NCBI GenBank assembly: GCA_951230915.1
Contig: OX579635.1
Location: 45,012,001 to 45,076,000 of the forward strand
Length of the DNA stretch: 64,000 nt
Origin: Antitrichia curtipendula
Taxonomy: Eukaryota; Streptophyta; Bryopsida; Hypnales; Leucodontaceae
Direction of reading: 5' to 3'
In this document: positions 11,165 to 22,679 of the stretch, one piece after another
Numbering within the stretch: position 1 is the stretch's first letter
Layout: each line of letters starts with the position of its first letter
The notes under the pieces: model-generated
Databases searched by the model: none
Seen by the model: the letters and a program-made list of their open reading frames with translations, nothing else
What the model was told of the DNA's origin: nothing
Position numbers and translations under genes: made by a program

Positions 11165-11954
11165 TTAACCCCTAAAGGACCAACATGCATTTTTTGGCAA
11201 CATAGAAATTTGGGGCAAATACATGTGATTGGAGATTTTCATATTTTAGTCTGAAATTTAATAGAAGGTGGGGACAAGGAATATCTTTCATATGCACTAA
11301 ATTTAATGACATTTGAAATTGGTATTCTATTTTGATCAATGAGTCAAAAGTTATGAGGAGTTTTAGTTTGCGGGTAGTATGGATTCTCTACTCTAAAATA
11401 AACTTTGAAGTCCTTTATTTTATTCAATTTATTATTTATTTTTAAAACAAAAAACCCCATAGAATGTTTATTAAAACATTGCAACCATTGGGATTTTTAT
11501 TTTTCAATTCTATAACAAAATTCTTAACAATTTTGTATTTCAGTGAATCATTTTGTACTTCTTTCTACTTGCTATTTGTTTCCTATATGTTGTACAATTC
11601 CAAATGATGTGAAATTTTTTAAGCATGTAGCCAGCTTATCTAGAAAAAGGAATCTGAAAAAGTACCACCTTATTGGACATTCTTTCATAGAAAAGTGAGC
11701 TTGTGAAGTGCAACTTCCCTATCTTTTGCATGGTCAAAAAATTGATTTGAGTGAATTTGAATGCTTATATCTTGCAATCCACGGAGTGGAAATTTCTGAA
11801 ATTATTACCACATGTTTTCAAATCAGCATACTACAAGATCCTATGATTACGTATGTCAAAAAAAGTTTTTTTTTCAAAAATTTGGTATTGGTACTAGAAA
11901 TGGCAGTTTTGGAGCGTTTTTGTGAAAACATGGTCAAGGAACTCAAGGGGGTAA
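11165..11954 (+). mobile_element. TTAA-family element, copy 2 (internally deleted)
   Basis: It starts TTAACCCCTAAAGGACCAAC and ends with a decayed GGGGGTAA. The order of interior landmarks is as in copy 1 (GCAACATAG near the left, GTGAAGTGCAACTTCCC, TTGCAATCCACGGAG), but about 130 bp of the left-central part is missing. The 89-residue frame at 11708-11977 is aligned repeat sequence, not a gene. Confidence 0.78.
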
Positions 11955-12767
11955 CACGGATAGAAGAACATTTTTAAATTCCACCTAATATCTAAATTTG
12001 ACTAGTATTGTAAGTTTAGCCTTGATACACATGAGAGGACGTTTTGCATCCTTTCAATGATTATATGGAGTCCTATTGGATGGAAAAAAATACATTTTTG
12101 GGGTACACTTTATATTTGACATAATTTTCTATTTTTTTAAAAGCATAATAAGTTTAAATAAAAAATAAAAATATTCATAAATTTTAGAAGATATATGTTT
12201 TCATCTCTTATAAATAAGTATAAATAGTCTCAAAATAGGAGCAGATAAAATAGAAGGATCTTGATGTTAAATTCCATGGTTGAAGGCCTAACCTTTTATG
12301 ACCAATTGGATAGATTATACACCCACATTATCATCATTTTATATTTTTACTAAGAGCATCACCACCCTTACTTTGTATACTGATCCAGACCAATGGACGT
12401 GGGGACTAATGATGACTTATGGGCCCCCACTTGCCTTGGATAACAATTGTAGCCCTCAGCTTTAAGACCAAATTGTAGCAACTAAGCCTCAATGACCAAA
12501 TCAACAAATAATCAACAATTTTTTTGTTAATTTAGGTACTGTAATGTCTATTTTTACTAAAAATTTATCAATTTTGCCCAAGTTGGCAAAAAGGTTACAT
12601 TATTTTTGTTAATTTGGATAGTGCAACAATGAAATTAACATAATTTTGTTAATTTTTTTGGAATTTTTTGAAATCTATTAGAACTTTTTGGAATCTTCAT
12701 TGTACAATGTAGTGTTTTTTTTCAATTATCTATTCACAACTCGGTGTCTTTTAAATTCAACAGATTT
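11955..12767. other. Intergenic, nothing recognised
   Basis: AT-rich with reiterated TTTTGTTAATTT motifs around 12510-12650. No gene signals were found. Confidence 0.6.
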
Positions 12768-13095
12768 TAGAGGCAATTTTGGCCTAATAAATGAACATTA
12801 AAATTTTTTTTTGAGAAAAGTTAGAAAATCAAGCCAACTTTCACCTCCAAATATCTGTTTGAGATTTCAAGCCTCCATTCAAAAGCTATGGACAAATATC
12901 ATAAAGAGGTGGAAATGGACATTTTTTGTGACATTTTTTAACACACTGTGATTTTTGTCCATAACTTTTGATTGGAGGATTGAAATCTCAAACGGATTCT
13001 ACAAAGTGTAAGTTGACTTGATTATGAAAGCTTTTCTTAGCTCAAAGTTTTTGCAAAAAGTTCATTTACTAGTCCAAAATTGCCTCCAAGGTATG
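12768..13095. mobile_element. Foldback element, copy 1
   Basis: The two halves are inverted copies with arms of about 150 bp. The left arm has AGAGGCAATTTTGGCCTA, AATCAAGCCAACTT, GTTTGAGATTTCAAGCCTCC and GCTATGGACAAA. The right arm has the complements in reverse order, ending in AATTGCCTCCAAGG. Diverged copies occur at 13976-14110 (partial) and 58330-58672. A transcript would fold into a long hairpin. Confidence 0.78.
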
Positions 13096-13177
13096 CTCAT
13101 TTTACAAACTATTGGGAAAAAATAAAAATAAATATACAAATAAAATTCTACACCAAAAATATTCATGTAAATTTGTA

Positions 13178-13258
13178 TGTGGTGCATTTGTAAGGGTCCC
13201 TGGCCTTAACTATGAGGTCCACGGTTCAAACCTTGGTAGTAGCATTCACCACATAGAA
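13178..13258 (+). repeat. tRNA-like SINE relic (Pol III B-box type)
   Basis: GGTCCCTGGCCTTAACTATG is followed by CCACGGTTCAAACCTTGG, a B-box-like GGTTCAAACC within a mispaired T-arm-like hairpin. The outer sequence GTGGTG pairs with CACCAC. Eight extra bases between the arm and the closing stem rule out a working tRNA. A tRNA-derived SINE head or a decayed tRNA are the likely explanations. Confidence 0.4.
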
Positions 13259-13519
13259 ATTTTGGAAATGTTAGTGTAATTTTTGGCACTTTTCAGTTTT
13301 TTGACAATATTGACAATGATAATTTATTTATTTTTAATTTTTAAATGTTGGATCAATTATATGCAGAATGAACCCTAGTCTTTGGACAAAAAAATTGAAC
13401 CTAAGAACGCATTATATACCTGTGAAATATAAATTGAATGCATTGCCAAATTCAACATATATTTCAAATGCAAGGGCATTAAGATGTAACAATGGTCCTT
13501 ATTGTAGCCTATATTCTTT

Positions 13520-13970
13520 CTGCAATGGTGAACACTATTCCATGCTTTCAATTCAAAAAAAAATTCAAATATTGTGGGAACCAACATCATTTGTGTGTTT
13601 GTGAAACTGTTGATATTTTAAATTCTATAATTATTAACTTCCTTCAATTTTTGTATACAACAATCTGAAATGATGTATACCAACATATTGCCAAGGCACA
13701 AAAAGTTTTTTCACAGTTTAAGAAAAAAAGGCAAAACATAAAGTAATTCCAAATCAGGTTCAACAAAAATGAATTATAGACATGGCTAACTTTGAAATTG
13801 ATTTTCTTTCAAATCATAACTAATTTTTTCCTCAAATAACATGTAATATGTTGCACACTACAACTTTTGTATATCTACTTTTGGATTTTGTCCATTGATG
13901 CTTGTGGTATGGTTGTTTGAATGAAAATGTTTCAACTTTGTATTCACTTTCATTAGTTAATATATGTTAA
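13520..13970 (+). repeat. Dispersed repeat F, copy A
   Basis: The block shares CAATGG..A..C.ATTCCAT, AACCAACA.CATTTG, TACAACAATCTGAAATGATG, TACAACTTTTGTA and CCCATTGATG-like stretches with 40863-41305, in the same orientation. No inverted ends are evident. The class is unknown. Confidence 0.65.
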
Positions 13971-13975
13971 GTTTC

Positions 13976-14110
13976 ATTTCCAAAAACCCGCTTGGGATTT
14001 TGAGCCTCCAATCAAAAATTATGGACAAATTTCAAAGAGGAGTTGGAAGGAACACTTTCTTTGACATTTTTCTAACATCCCCTTTGAAATTTTTTCATAA
14101 CTTTTAATTT
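13976..14110. mobile_element. Foldback element, partial copy
   Basis: GCTTGGGATTTTGAGCCTCC, AATTATGGACAAATTTCA and CATAACTTTTAATT match the centre of the foldback elements at 12768 and 58330. Both outer arms are missing. Confidence 0.6.
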
Positions 14111-15199
14111 ATATATCGCACATTGTTTGTTCTACCTCCTACCACCCCATGTGGATATAAAGAGATTCTCTCTCACTAGTAAACATAAAGCATCAATAGC
14201 CTCTAATCCAACTTGAGGTAATTCAAGCTTTGAGATTATTGATCTTAGTAATTTGATTGCCATTCTATTCAAAGTTGCTATTTTGTTTGCAATTTCATTT
14301 GAAAATACTTAATTTTCTATTATCTCCAATGTGCAATTGCGACCTTGTAACTAATCCAATCAATAAGTGTCCTTGTAACTATTGATCGGGTGTGAAATAA
14401 TCCATATCATTCTGTTCACATGAAGGTAGTCGCTTTGACTGCTACTAAATGTTATGTGAGTGGAAGTACTCCAATGGTGATTTTAGAAGGAAGCATGGGT
14501 GGAATTGGTGCTTCCAAAGGCAAGAATTTTATACTTGAGGAGGATTGGTAGCTAAGTCACTAAGTTTTAGCTAAGTCACTAAGTTTTAGCCATCAACTAG
14601 ACTTTGTGCAACGTAATGAGTAGAAAGAGTATTGTTTTAGGGAAAATATTTGCAAGCATTACAATCAGTTTAGGTCTGATGGTAAAAAACCATCATGCTC
14701 GCTTGAAATGAAATCAAGCACAACATTGGAGTGTATCAAGCACAACACTGGAGTGTATTTTTAGTTTTTTGGATTATTAAAAATAGAGAACAATCTCACA
14801 AAGACATTGTGATATATGAAGGAATTGTATTGAGCTAAGATTGCGAAGTACTTGGACTTTGCATTTGAACACATGTAGGAGCTATCAAAGAATGCCCTCA
14901 ATGGGCAAAAGATTGGGATACGTCCAAGAATGTTACTCTAATAAATCATCTAGTTTCATCCTTTGAAGTGACTTCTCAAGAAAAGATGGAAGAGTTTAGA
15001 ATTGGTACAAAGGTCACATGACTTTCCTGACGACACTAACTACGGCTTTCAACATCGTCCCATGGTTGCAAAATTGTAGCAACAACTATTCAAGGCAGGG
15101 GATTCTACCATGTTGGCAAAAACAAGGACAGTGTAGATAATGAAAACCACAATGATGAGGATGGCCATTATATATAAAGACTACAATTTTCTCCCATTA
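14111..15199. other. Intergenic, mostly unrecognised
   Basis: Mixed AT-rich sequence. TAGCTAAGTCACTAAGTTT is duplicated in tandem at about 14551-14588. Short coding-like stretches appear from about 14800 but without a usable frame. Confidence 0.5.
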
Positions 15200-15645
15200 T
15201 GGCAACACCTACTGTTGAGGAGATTTGTAATGAATATGTGCCAAGAGTTCCTCAAACTCTGTCAAAAAGAGGAGTTGGTGAAGTTGGTAAAGTCTTCTCA
15301 CTGAAAATGCAAAGAAGAAGCTTAAATTGTTTGTTGCTCATAAAGTGGAGGAAAAAACAAATACTAAGTTTGAATTGAAGATTTTGGCTCTTATTGCAAA
15401 GGTTAAATCTAAGATTTGCTTCCAATTTGAGTAGGTGTAGGAAGCAATTGAAGAGGGTGGTGATGCCAACTCAAAGTGGGACAAAGAAGAAGACCAATGA
15501 TTTAGGCATGACAAAGACTTCCGTATTGAAGAGGATGATCATGGCAATCCCTACCATCACCCTTATAGTACTCTCATATGAACTGAACACAAAGGCTTCA
15601 TGATCTAGAAAGCACAAAGACCTCGATTGATCAATCCAAATTTAT
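15200..15645 (+). pseudogene. Degenerate protein-coding relic, function unknown
   Basis: From an ATG at about 15199 one frame reads MATPTVEEICNEYVPRVP. A frame change near 15310 continues as KKKLKLFVAHKVEEKTNTKF, KVKSKICFQFE and later EEDDHGNPYHHPYSTLI and KAQRPRLI. It is interrupted by several TAG/TAA/TGA codons. Charged, protein-like composition runs across about 140 codons, which is unlike the surrounding AT filler. I do not recognise the family; a decayed transposon gene is most likely. Confidence 0.4.
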
Positions 15646-16185
15646 AAGTGAGTGACTTGTTTACAAAAACTCATTGTCATTTTTTTATGCTTAGTTGTCT
15701 AATTCTATATCTGTATTGATAAACTATCACATGAAGATCCTAGAAACCTTAAAGTGTAAGTCTCTAGTTAACAAAGTCTTTAATCGACAATGGCAAGGTC
15801 TTTAATCAACAATGGCAAGGTCTTTTAGGACTTCAGTTGTGGATCAATTTGGTCAATCAATGAGTAACCTCTTAGCTTTAGATGTTTGAAAAATTGTAGA
15901 ATGGTAGCCAATTCAAATTCATAAATATAAATTTTGTTGATCCTCTCACAGTTTTTGAATTGTGGATTAATTTAGTCCATTAACTTCAATTGTGACTTAC
16001 CTAGCAATTTCAAGTTTTAATTTTGTTCAATTTTTGACTTACAATGTTGTCTTCTTTTCATTCTGTTAATTTTACTTTGGTAGCTTGGAAATTCTTGTTA
16101 TCATTTGGTAATAATTTAATTCATTTTTTAATTTGGTAAGTCTAGAGATTGAAGTACATTTTGGTTGGATTGTAGGTTTAGAGCC
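15646..16185. other. Intergenic, nothing recognised
   Basis: AT-rich. ATGGCAAGGTCTTTAATCAA is locally duplicated at about 15780-15820. Confidence 0.6.
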
Positions 16186-16464
16186 GTTAGAGGGGATTTA
16201 AGGCAAGGGGAGGGTCGTTTTAGGTCCATTCCCCTTGCTATTTCTGATGCATTGCGAGAACGACGCACTGTCAAAAATTTCAATTTTGAAAAAAAAAAAC
16301 TGAAAAAAATTCAATTCAAATCTTTTTTTTTAATTTTCATTGTGTGATGTGGTCGATCTTCAACCACGTCAGATCGTTGTAGTTAGTTACTGCCCCTACA
16401 TTCCCACAGTCTGGGAATGCAGAGGAACTCAGAGCCCTTTATAAGGGCTGAATCCCTTCTAATG
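16186..16464. mobile_element. MITE family E, copy 2
   Basis: It has the same architecture as the copy at 9902. One end reads GGGAGGGTCGTTTTAGGTCC, matching the GGAGGGCCGTTTCAGGTCTA of copy 1. The other, reverse complemented, is CATTAGAAGGGATTCAGCCC. The interior has an A-run, a T-run and GATGTGGTCGATCTTCAACC followed by ACGTCA. About 279 bp, in the opposite orientation to copy 1. Confidence 0.62.
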
Positions 16465-17739
16465 TAGTTTGCCTAGAATACCTCTTTTTTATTTTGTTTG
16501 TTATATTGTTTTATTTTTATTTTTCTTGCACTCAATTCTTGATTTCATTTTGGTTTAGTATAGATTAAAGGTAGATTTTGATCATCAATAATTGAAAGTA
16601 ACACTACAATTGGGCTTTTTGTAGACAAGGATAAGAGAATGGAGGTTTAGAGTGAAGAAACACGTCAATATCTTCAAGTATTGTCCATTATGGGAGTGTT
16701 GCCTTGACTACAAATTGATGGGGGTGCAAAAAGTGTGTTGTTGGATTTCTAATAGGGTTGTTTGCTTTAGAAGTTAGAGTTTCATGTTTCTATTTTACTT
16801 GGATTGGAATGTAAAGCTGATGTCTAGGGTCCTCATTTGATGATTTGATGGTTTGGGATGTTTGAATTTCAATCATTTTTGTAAGATTGACTCTATTGGG
16901 ATTATTAGAATGGCTGTGTGTTATACAATGTTTTTTTATAAATCCTATGGTTGAGATCACTAAACTAGACTACAACTATTACAATTGAGATTTTTTGATT
17001 TTGGTGGGTTGATTGGTAGGTGGCAGGATATATGAGTAGAAGCTCTTGGGGCCCTTAAGTGGGGTTACAATGCGGAATGAGAACCTAAGTAGTGACCAAT
17101 TCAATTCAAGTCTAGTGGATTGTATATAACCACAATAGATAGTCGAGAACATTTTATGAGGGGTTCATGGAAGAGGTGATTTGTAATTGGAATAGGTTGG
17201 ATTTTATAGAGATAGAATAGATATAGGTGTGGATTTTGAATAATGTCTATGTCCATATTTATCCTAAATACAATTACTAGTGGGACAATATTCAATATAG
17301 GGACTCTAGCATGAAAAAAAATGGCAAGTGCTAGTGAATCCTAAACAAGTAGACATAATTGTAGAAGACTCTGAGCTCCAATTTTTCATTTGAAACTCAT
17401 GCTTTTTCTTTTTTTTACATGATTCAATTAAGTTTCTATACAAAGCCCCCTAAAGATTATAATATTAAAACATGTATGTTACATGCTAATTAACATGTTT
17501 GGTCGTGAATAGAGTGTTTCCCAAAGTCCGCTTGTAAAAGTAGGATAGAACCCCCCAAATTGTACAAACTATAGGTATTTAGTAAAAATTGCCCAAATTG
17601 CCAAAACTTCTAGTGCATGTGATAGATTGTGGATAAAATGGTCCAAAAAAGTCTATATGAGAACCCTAAGTTGATTCCCAAGGAGAGGTTTTAATTTTCC
17701 ATTCAATTTTGTGAAATAGTAGGAATTCCAGTTGTTAAC
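16465..17739. other. Intergenic, AT-rich, nothing recognised
   Basis: No domains, splice-supported frames or clear repeat ends. The minus frame 17101-17295 lacks any recognisable feature. Confidence 0.55.
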
Positions 17740-19000
17740 CTACATGTAGAAAAAACTCAAGATGGACTAGTGGAAGGACATCTATGGTTGGAGTATGGTG
17801 TTTCAAGGTGTAAATCACGTTAGGAGTCTAATGGAAAAATTGGTTTGCCAAAATTCCCCTCTGTGTGAAAGATTATTTGTTCATCGGTAATTAAAAGAGA
17901 TATATGAATTTGATTCTCTTTCTTCACGTGTGCAAAGAAAAAATACAAGCGTGCACATCTTTTGTAAAATTCCATGAGAATTTTCATTAAACAATTCAAA
18001 ATTTTCTAGTACTCAAAAGATCTTTTGAACAATCAACCAACAACATTTGTAATGAAAAGTTTGTAGAAATTATCTAAGGTGCGATAAAATCTTACTAAAA
18101 ATCAATATAACTTCTTTTATGCTAATAATAATCTCCAATCATTTTCATGACACTTTGACATCTAGAATTATCCAAACTATAAATATTCTTCAAAACTGGC
18201 AAAATTGAACAAAGTTTATGGAGTTGATTCACATTTTGTGGGCAAACAAAATTGGAATGAGGTTAAAGCGAGATCTTTTTTTATTCCATCATACCTACTA
18301 AAGAGCCTAGGCTAGTTACTTTTCTAAAAAAATGTGAATTCCAAAAGTTGGATTTTTATCCCTTTTTAATTTTAAGCTGGTGCTAGTATTCGTTGAATTT
18401 TTTGCAAAGGAAAAAGGGTCGAGGGCCATGTAGACTAAAAATGACCTTTTAAAGCTAATGGTACAGTCTATTTGTGATTTGAAGTCTCTCTCCAAAAGTT
18501 AGAATTTGGGCCCAACGCAGAAAGTAGAAAATCAAAGATTAGGGTGAAAATCATAATTGATAAGATTACTAGTAGAAAAATGAGAAGGGGGGGGGGGGGA
18601 GGGGATTGTCCATTGAAAATGTATATAAGGGCACCCATTACCTTTCAAAACTCCCAATTTTGAAAATACTTTGACTCCATTGAGTCCATTTAGTTGGATT
18701 TTGGTCATTTGAGCCAAATAATCAAAATGATTGTTGGTATTTTTCAACCAAGTTTTGAAGGACATTGGAGCCCCTTCACTCCTTGTTTCCTATTACTCTA
18801 GTTATTCAATCTTTTATACTTGTTGTTCTTGTTCAAGTATTATTGTATTTTGAGTGAATTATTGCATTATTTTGTTCTTATATTAATTCTAGAGTTGTCC
18901 CTCTTTTGTACCTTGGCAATGCCACTTAGAGGGTTTTCTAGTGCGTTTTAAACAAGTTTTGTCTACTAACTTGGTTGTACAAATTGGTGATTTTGTACTA
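17740..19000 (+). repeat. Decayed LTR-like block, copy 1
   Basis: The sequence aligns with 31100-32400 over more than 1 kb. Shared anchors include TTTGCCAAnATTCC, TACTAAAAATnAA...TTTTATG, AGCCTAGGCTA (CCCTAGGCTA in the other copy), CTCCAAAAGTTAG and GGGTGAAAATC, then a TATA-like TATATAAGGGCACC at 18625 matching TATTTAAGGTCTCC at 32007. A conserved TATA-type core in a long non-coding block fits the U3-R part of an LTR. This copy has been shifted strongly toward A/T where the other keeps C/G. Neither border is certain. A run of 12 G lies at about 18589-18600. Confidence 0.55.
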
Positions 19001-19048
19001 ACTTCATTGTACATGTGATTGTGCACTAACATGTTTGTACGTTGTTCA
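18958..19048 (+). repeat. Short tandem repeat, about 37-bp unit, three copies
   Basis: Three consecutive units share TACTAACTTGGTTGTACA, TACTAACTTCATTGTACA and CACTAACATGTTTGTACG. The unit includes a GTAC core. Confidence 0.7.
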
Positions 19049-19567
19049 TTTTACTTAGTCACTTGTTATTAGTCTTCTCTCCAACATGGCAAAGCTTTGA
19101 CTTCAGTTTTTAGAAATTATAGGAATATTTTCTTATTCTCCAAAACCATGGCAAAGTTTTGAACTTACACTTCTTAGAAAAATATTCAAAAAATATTCCC
19201 AATTGGTACTACAGTTAAATGCTATAGTCTTTACTAAGTTTAGTTTCCAAAATCCAAGTTTGGAACACAAAATTTGGTCTCCAAAATCTAATGATTTAAA
19301 ATCCATGTTAGCCTATTAATTAATGTGGAAAATTAGCCTTGTATTTTCCAAGTATTATCTCTATGAAGTTTCAAAAATTAATACCCAACAAAGGCTAATT
19401 TTGAGTGTTCAAAAGTACACAAGAAAAGTTAAATTTGAGTGTTTAAAATCCTCCAAAATTAGAGTCCAAATAGGATTAAATTTCAGTACAAAAAAGACCC
19501 CTCAAAACAACGAAAAAACAAACCAGCAAGGACTTGTGGAATGGTGGGCTTTTTATACTCCTGAAAA

Positions 19568-19800
19568 TTATGTCCAATCACAGCCTGCCACATGGCAACG
19601 CAGTTAGCAGGGTCCCGGCAAATCAGCAACTTCCACGTCAGCAAGTCAGAGTGTAGTCAGCAAAGAGTCACCACAAATCAGAAATTGCCACGTCAGTAGG
19701 GTAGCAGGGAGTCACAGTGAATAAAACTGCCACATGGCATAGTCAACAAGGACGCACAGTCAACATGAGTGTCGCACCGAATCAGAGAATGAAACGTGGC
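19568..19800 (+). repeat. Degenerate tandem repeat with ACGT cores
   Basis: About four units of roughly 60 bp carry AATCAnAnnnTnCCACnT followed by CAGnnnG...AGTCA. Motifs include GCCACATGGC, TTCCACGTCAGC, TGCCACGTCAGT, GCCACATGGCA and AAACGTGGCG. ACGT and its decayed forms recur at each unit. It is GC-richer than its flanks and ends in a G-run at about 19810. Confidence 0.6.
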
Positions 19801-19843
19801 GGGCCAAGAGGGGGGGATTAATCAAAAATTGCCTTGTACATAG

Positions 19844-20146
19844 TAAGGTATGCTCTAAAAGCGCCCATGTTCTAAAAGCGATCATGATACATAGGTACAT
19901 TTTGCTTTCTTCAATGTTCGAATTGTGTACATTTCAGAAGGTGGTCGCTTTTAGAAACCACTGTGTTTGAACTTCAAAAATTCATAACTAATGCTACAAA
20001 GATCTGAAAAATATGAAACGACTTGGGTTAGATGCCAATTCCATTTTTCTTCCTATATAAATTTACTGAAAATTGTTTCAATAAGTTTAACTTCCCTGAA
20101 AAGGCGATCTGCTCTTAAGTGGTCGCTTTAAGAGCATACTACCTTA
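19844..20146. mobile_element. TAAGG-family MITE C, copy 2
   Basis: The ends are TAAGGTATGCTCTAAAAGCG and, reverse complemented, TAAGGTAGTATGCTCTTAAA, with GCG following. It is a 303-bp element with good inverted ends and a TA flank. The middle (CATAACTAATG, ATATGAAACGACTTGGGTTA and AATTTACTGAAAA) matches copy 1 at 8099. Internal blocks (AAAGCGATC, GGTCGCTTTTAGA) partly repeat the terminal motif. Confidence 0.82.
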
Positions 20147-20149
20147 TAG

Positions 20150-20583
20150 CTGGTTCGGCTTTGGGTGGTGTTGGTTCCAGCCCTTGTGCTGGTTCTGGTT
20201 TTTTGTGTTGGATCCAATTTCTAACCAAATTTTTCCAAGATTAAATAAAACAAAAAGAGAGATATACATGAACAACAAAAAATTTGTGTTTATAAAATAA
20301 AAATATAGATTAGCATAGAAGTAGCATAGAAGTAGCATAGAATAGCATAGAAGAGGTTGGGAGGTGTAGAAAAAAATATAAATATAGACCAAAAATTGCC
20401 ACAACTTTCAAGTGTAGAATTACCAAACATTAGAAATAACTTGAAACTAGTGGAGGTAGGAGAAAAGATGGGAGGCAAAAAAAATAGGAAGTAGACAATC
20501 TCTAAGCACATCACAACAACTAAATAAATAAGCATAGAAGGATGAAGATGGAGAAGTTCAACAATTTAAAAACCAAGACATGA
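20150..20583. other. Intergenic, with a short AGTAGCATAGA tandem run
   Basis: AT-rich. A run of AGTAGCATAGA-type units lies at about 20310-20350. Overlapping minus frames here are low-complexity Phe/Leu/Tyr-rich translations with no domain. Confidence 0.6.
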
Positions 20584-21518
20584 TCAACCCCTAAAGTTCT
20601 ATGACTATGTTGTCACCAAAAACACTCCCAAACTGCCATTTTTAGTACAGGTACCATATTTTTGAAAAAAAAACTTTTTTGCCACATGTGGCCGTATGAT
20701 CTTATAGTAAACTAGTTTTAGAAGATGTCGAAAAAAATTCAGAAATTTTCACCATGCGGATTTGAAGATATTAGCATTTGAATTGGCAAACATCTTTTCT
20801 TTGTCTCTACGAAAAACAGGGCAGCTGCACTTCACAAGGTTACATTTGAATGAAAAAATGTCCAAAATGGTGGTGCATCTATGAATTCTTTTTCCTAAAC
20901 AAGTTCTCTACATGTTTAAAAATTTTCAAATCATTTGATATTGTACAACATATACAAAAAAAATAGTAAGTAGAAAGAAATAGAGAATGATCCAAAATAC
21001 TAAATTGTTAAGAATTTAATTCAAAAATTGAAAAATGTAAATCCCAATGGTTGTAATGTTTTAATAAACAACCTACATACTATGAAATTTGTTTTTTCAA
21101 AAAATATTAAAAATTGAGTTAAATAAACAACTTCAAAGTTTATTTCAGAGTAGAGAATCTATAATTGCCCGCAAACTAAAAATCCTCACAACTTTTGATT
21201 CATTGGTCGAAATGGAATGATTCAAAACTTTCCACGTATATATAACTCTAGAAAACCAATTTCAAATTTTTATTTTTGAAAAAAGTGATTTTTTCTGATC
21301 TGCCTGGACTGCCCAGTTACGAAAAAAAGTAACATATTTGGCCATAACTTTTGACTCCTATTTCCAAATGTCATGAAATTTAGTGCGTATGAAAGGTACT
21401 CCTCGCGCCCACCTTCTATTAAAATTTCAGCCAAAAATATGAAAATCTTCAGTCACAAGTACCTGCCCAAATTTTTTATACTGCCAAAAATCGCATGCTG
21501 GTCCTTTAGGCGGGTTAA
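20584..21518 (-). mobile_element. TTAA-family element, copy 3
   Basis: Inverted relative to copy 1. The left edge is TCAACCCCTAAAG, a decayed TTAA. The right edge is GGTCCTTTAGGCGGGTTAA. Length is 935 bp. Landmarks GGGCAGCTGCACTTCACAAG and CAAATCATTTGATATTGTAC match the other copies. Confidence 0.8.
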
Positions 21519-22412
21519 GAGAAATCCAAAAGAATGGCTTTGAACCATTAAAATTTGGATTATCAAATAATTGACTTGATCAGAAAATAGGAAGTTTGTC
21601 ATTGTTAATTATTTTTGGGGGATTTGTAGTTTATATTCCATTCCTTTGCAAAGTTAATTATTAGAATAGCAATAATGGAATAGAATAGTAGTAGAAGAAA
21701 AAGAAAGAAGGAGAAAAGAAAAAGAAAAAAATAGTTGGAAGTACAACTTTCCGATTTTTATTAATTCCACAACTTCAAGCAGTGAGTAATAATTTAAAAG
21801 GAAACAAACCGTGGCGAATGAGGAGGATTTTGAAGGCATGTTCAATCACCTCATAGATGAGGTTCCGTCCGAGGTGAGGTACTAATTCCTCCATACTTTC
21901 TTGATTAGCCACTTCAAGTTAGATTCATACCCTTAAGGTTAGATTTATTTTCAAATTTATTTTCAAAAACTTATGGAATAGGTCCAAAGGTTTTCAAAAA
22001 TATAAAACAAATATGAATTTGGACTAAAACGAGGAAAATATAGGTGGATGAAGTTTAGTGTCTAGCTGGGATGAAAATTAGCTACATTCATCCAAAATGA
22101 ACAAGATTACAAAAACAAGAAGTAAAAATAATTCAAACTCCAAAAGTGAAGTTAAAAGTTAGTTTTGAATTTTAAGTTAGAAGTAACTAGCAAATGAAGT
22201 TTGAAGTACATAATTGTGGTCAAACTTCATTCATCAATAATTTTGACTATGAAGGTTCAAAGTTGAATTCACTTAACATTTTGAAGAGGTGAATTAGAAC
22301 TCTTTAAAGAACAAGTACTTAAAGTCTAAAAATAGCAACTGATTAGAAATCATTCAACCTCTATAGTGACAAGGGATTAGTAAATTAAACTATCTTAATA
22401 CTTACCAAGGAA
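21519..22412. other. Intergenic, AT-rich; purine-rich stretch near 21690-21730
   Basis: No gene or repeat borders recognised. A run of AGAAAAAGAAAGAAGGAG lies near 21695. Confidence 0.55.
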
Positions 22413-22633
22413 CATTACAAAAAAATTGAACCCTGCAAAGGGGTGTTTGATCTTCAATTTCGGCCCCCCGTGGTGCAAATATAGAAAAGTATTTAAAATA
22501 AAATATTAAAAAACTAAATTAAAAATTTATTTTAAATATTTTTGAAAACCCGTGATGTCAAAACTAGCATCCTAATATTATGTTTGATGTCCAAAAAATT
22601 TGACGTAAAAAAAAACACGGGTTTCTTATAGTG
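22413..22633. mobile_element. Possible CACTA-type mini-element
   Basis: The right end is CACGGGTTTCTTATAGTG, whose complement CACTATAAGAAACCCGTG is a CACTA-like terminus. An inverted match, GAAAACCCGTGATGTCAAA, lies inside at about 22543. The left end is taken as CATTACAAAAAAATTGAACC, a decayed CACTA, and is weak. No target duplication was found. Confidence 0.35.
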
Positions 22634-22679
22634 ACAACAAAGCTCAATCTTCAAAGGCTTACAACAATACAAAATATGT

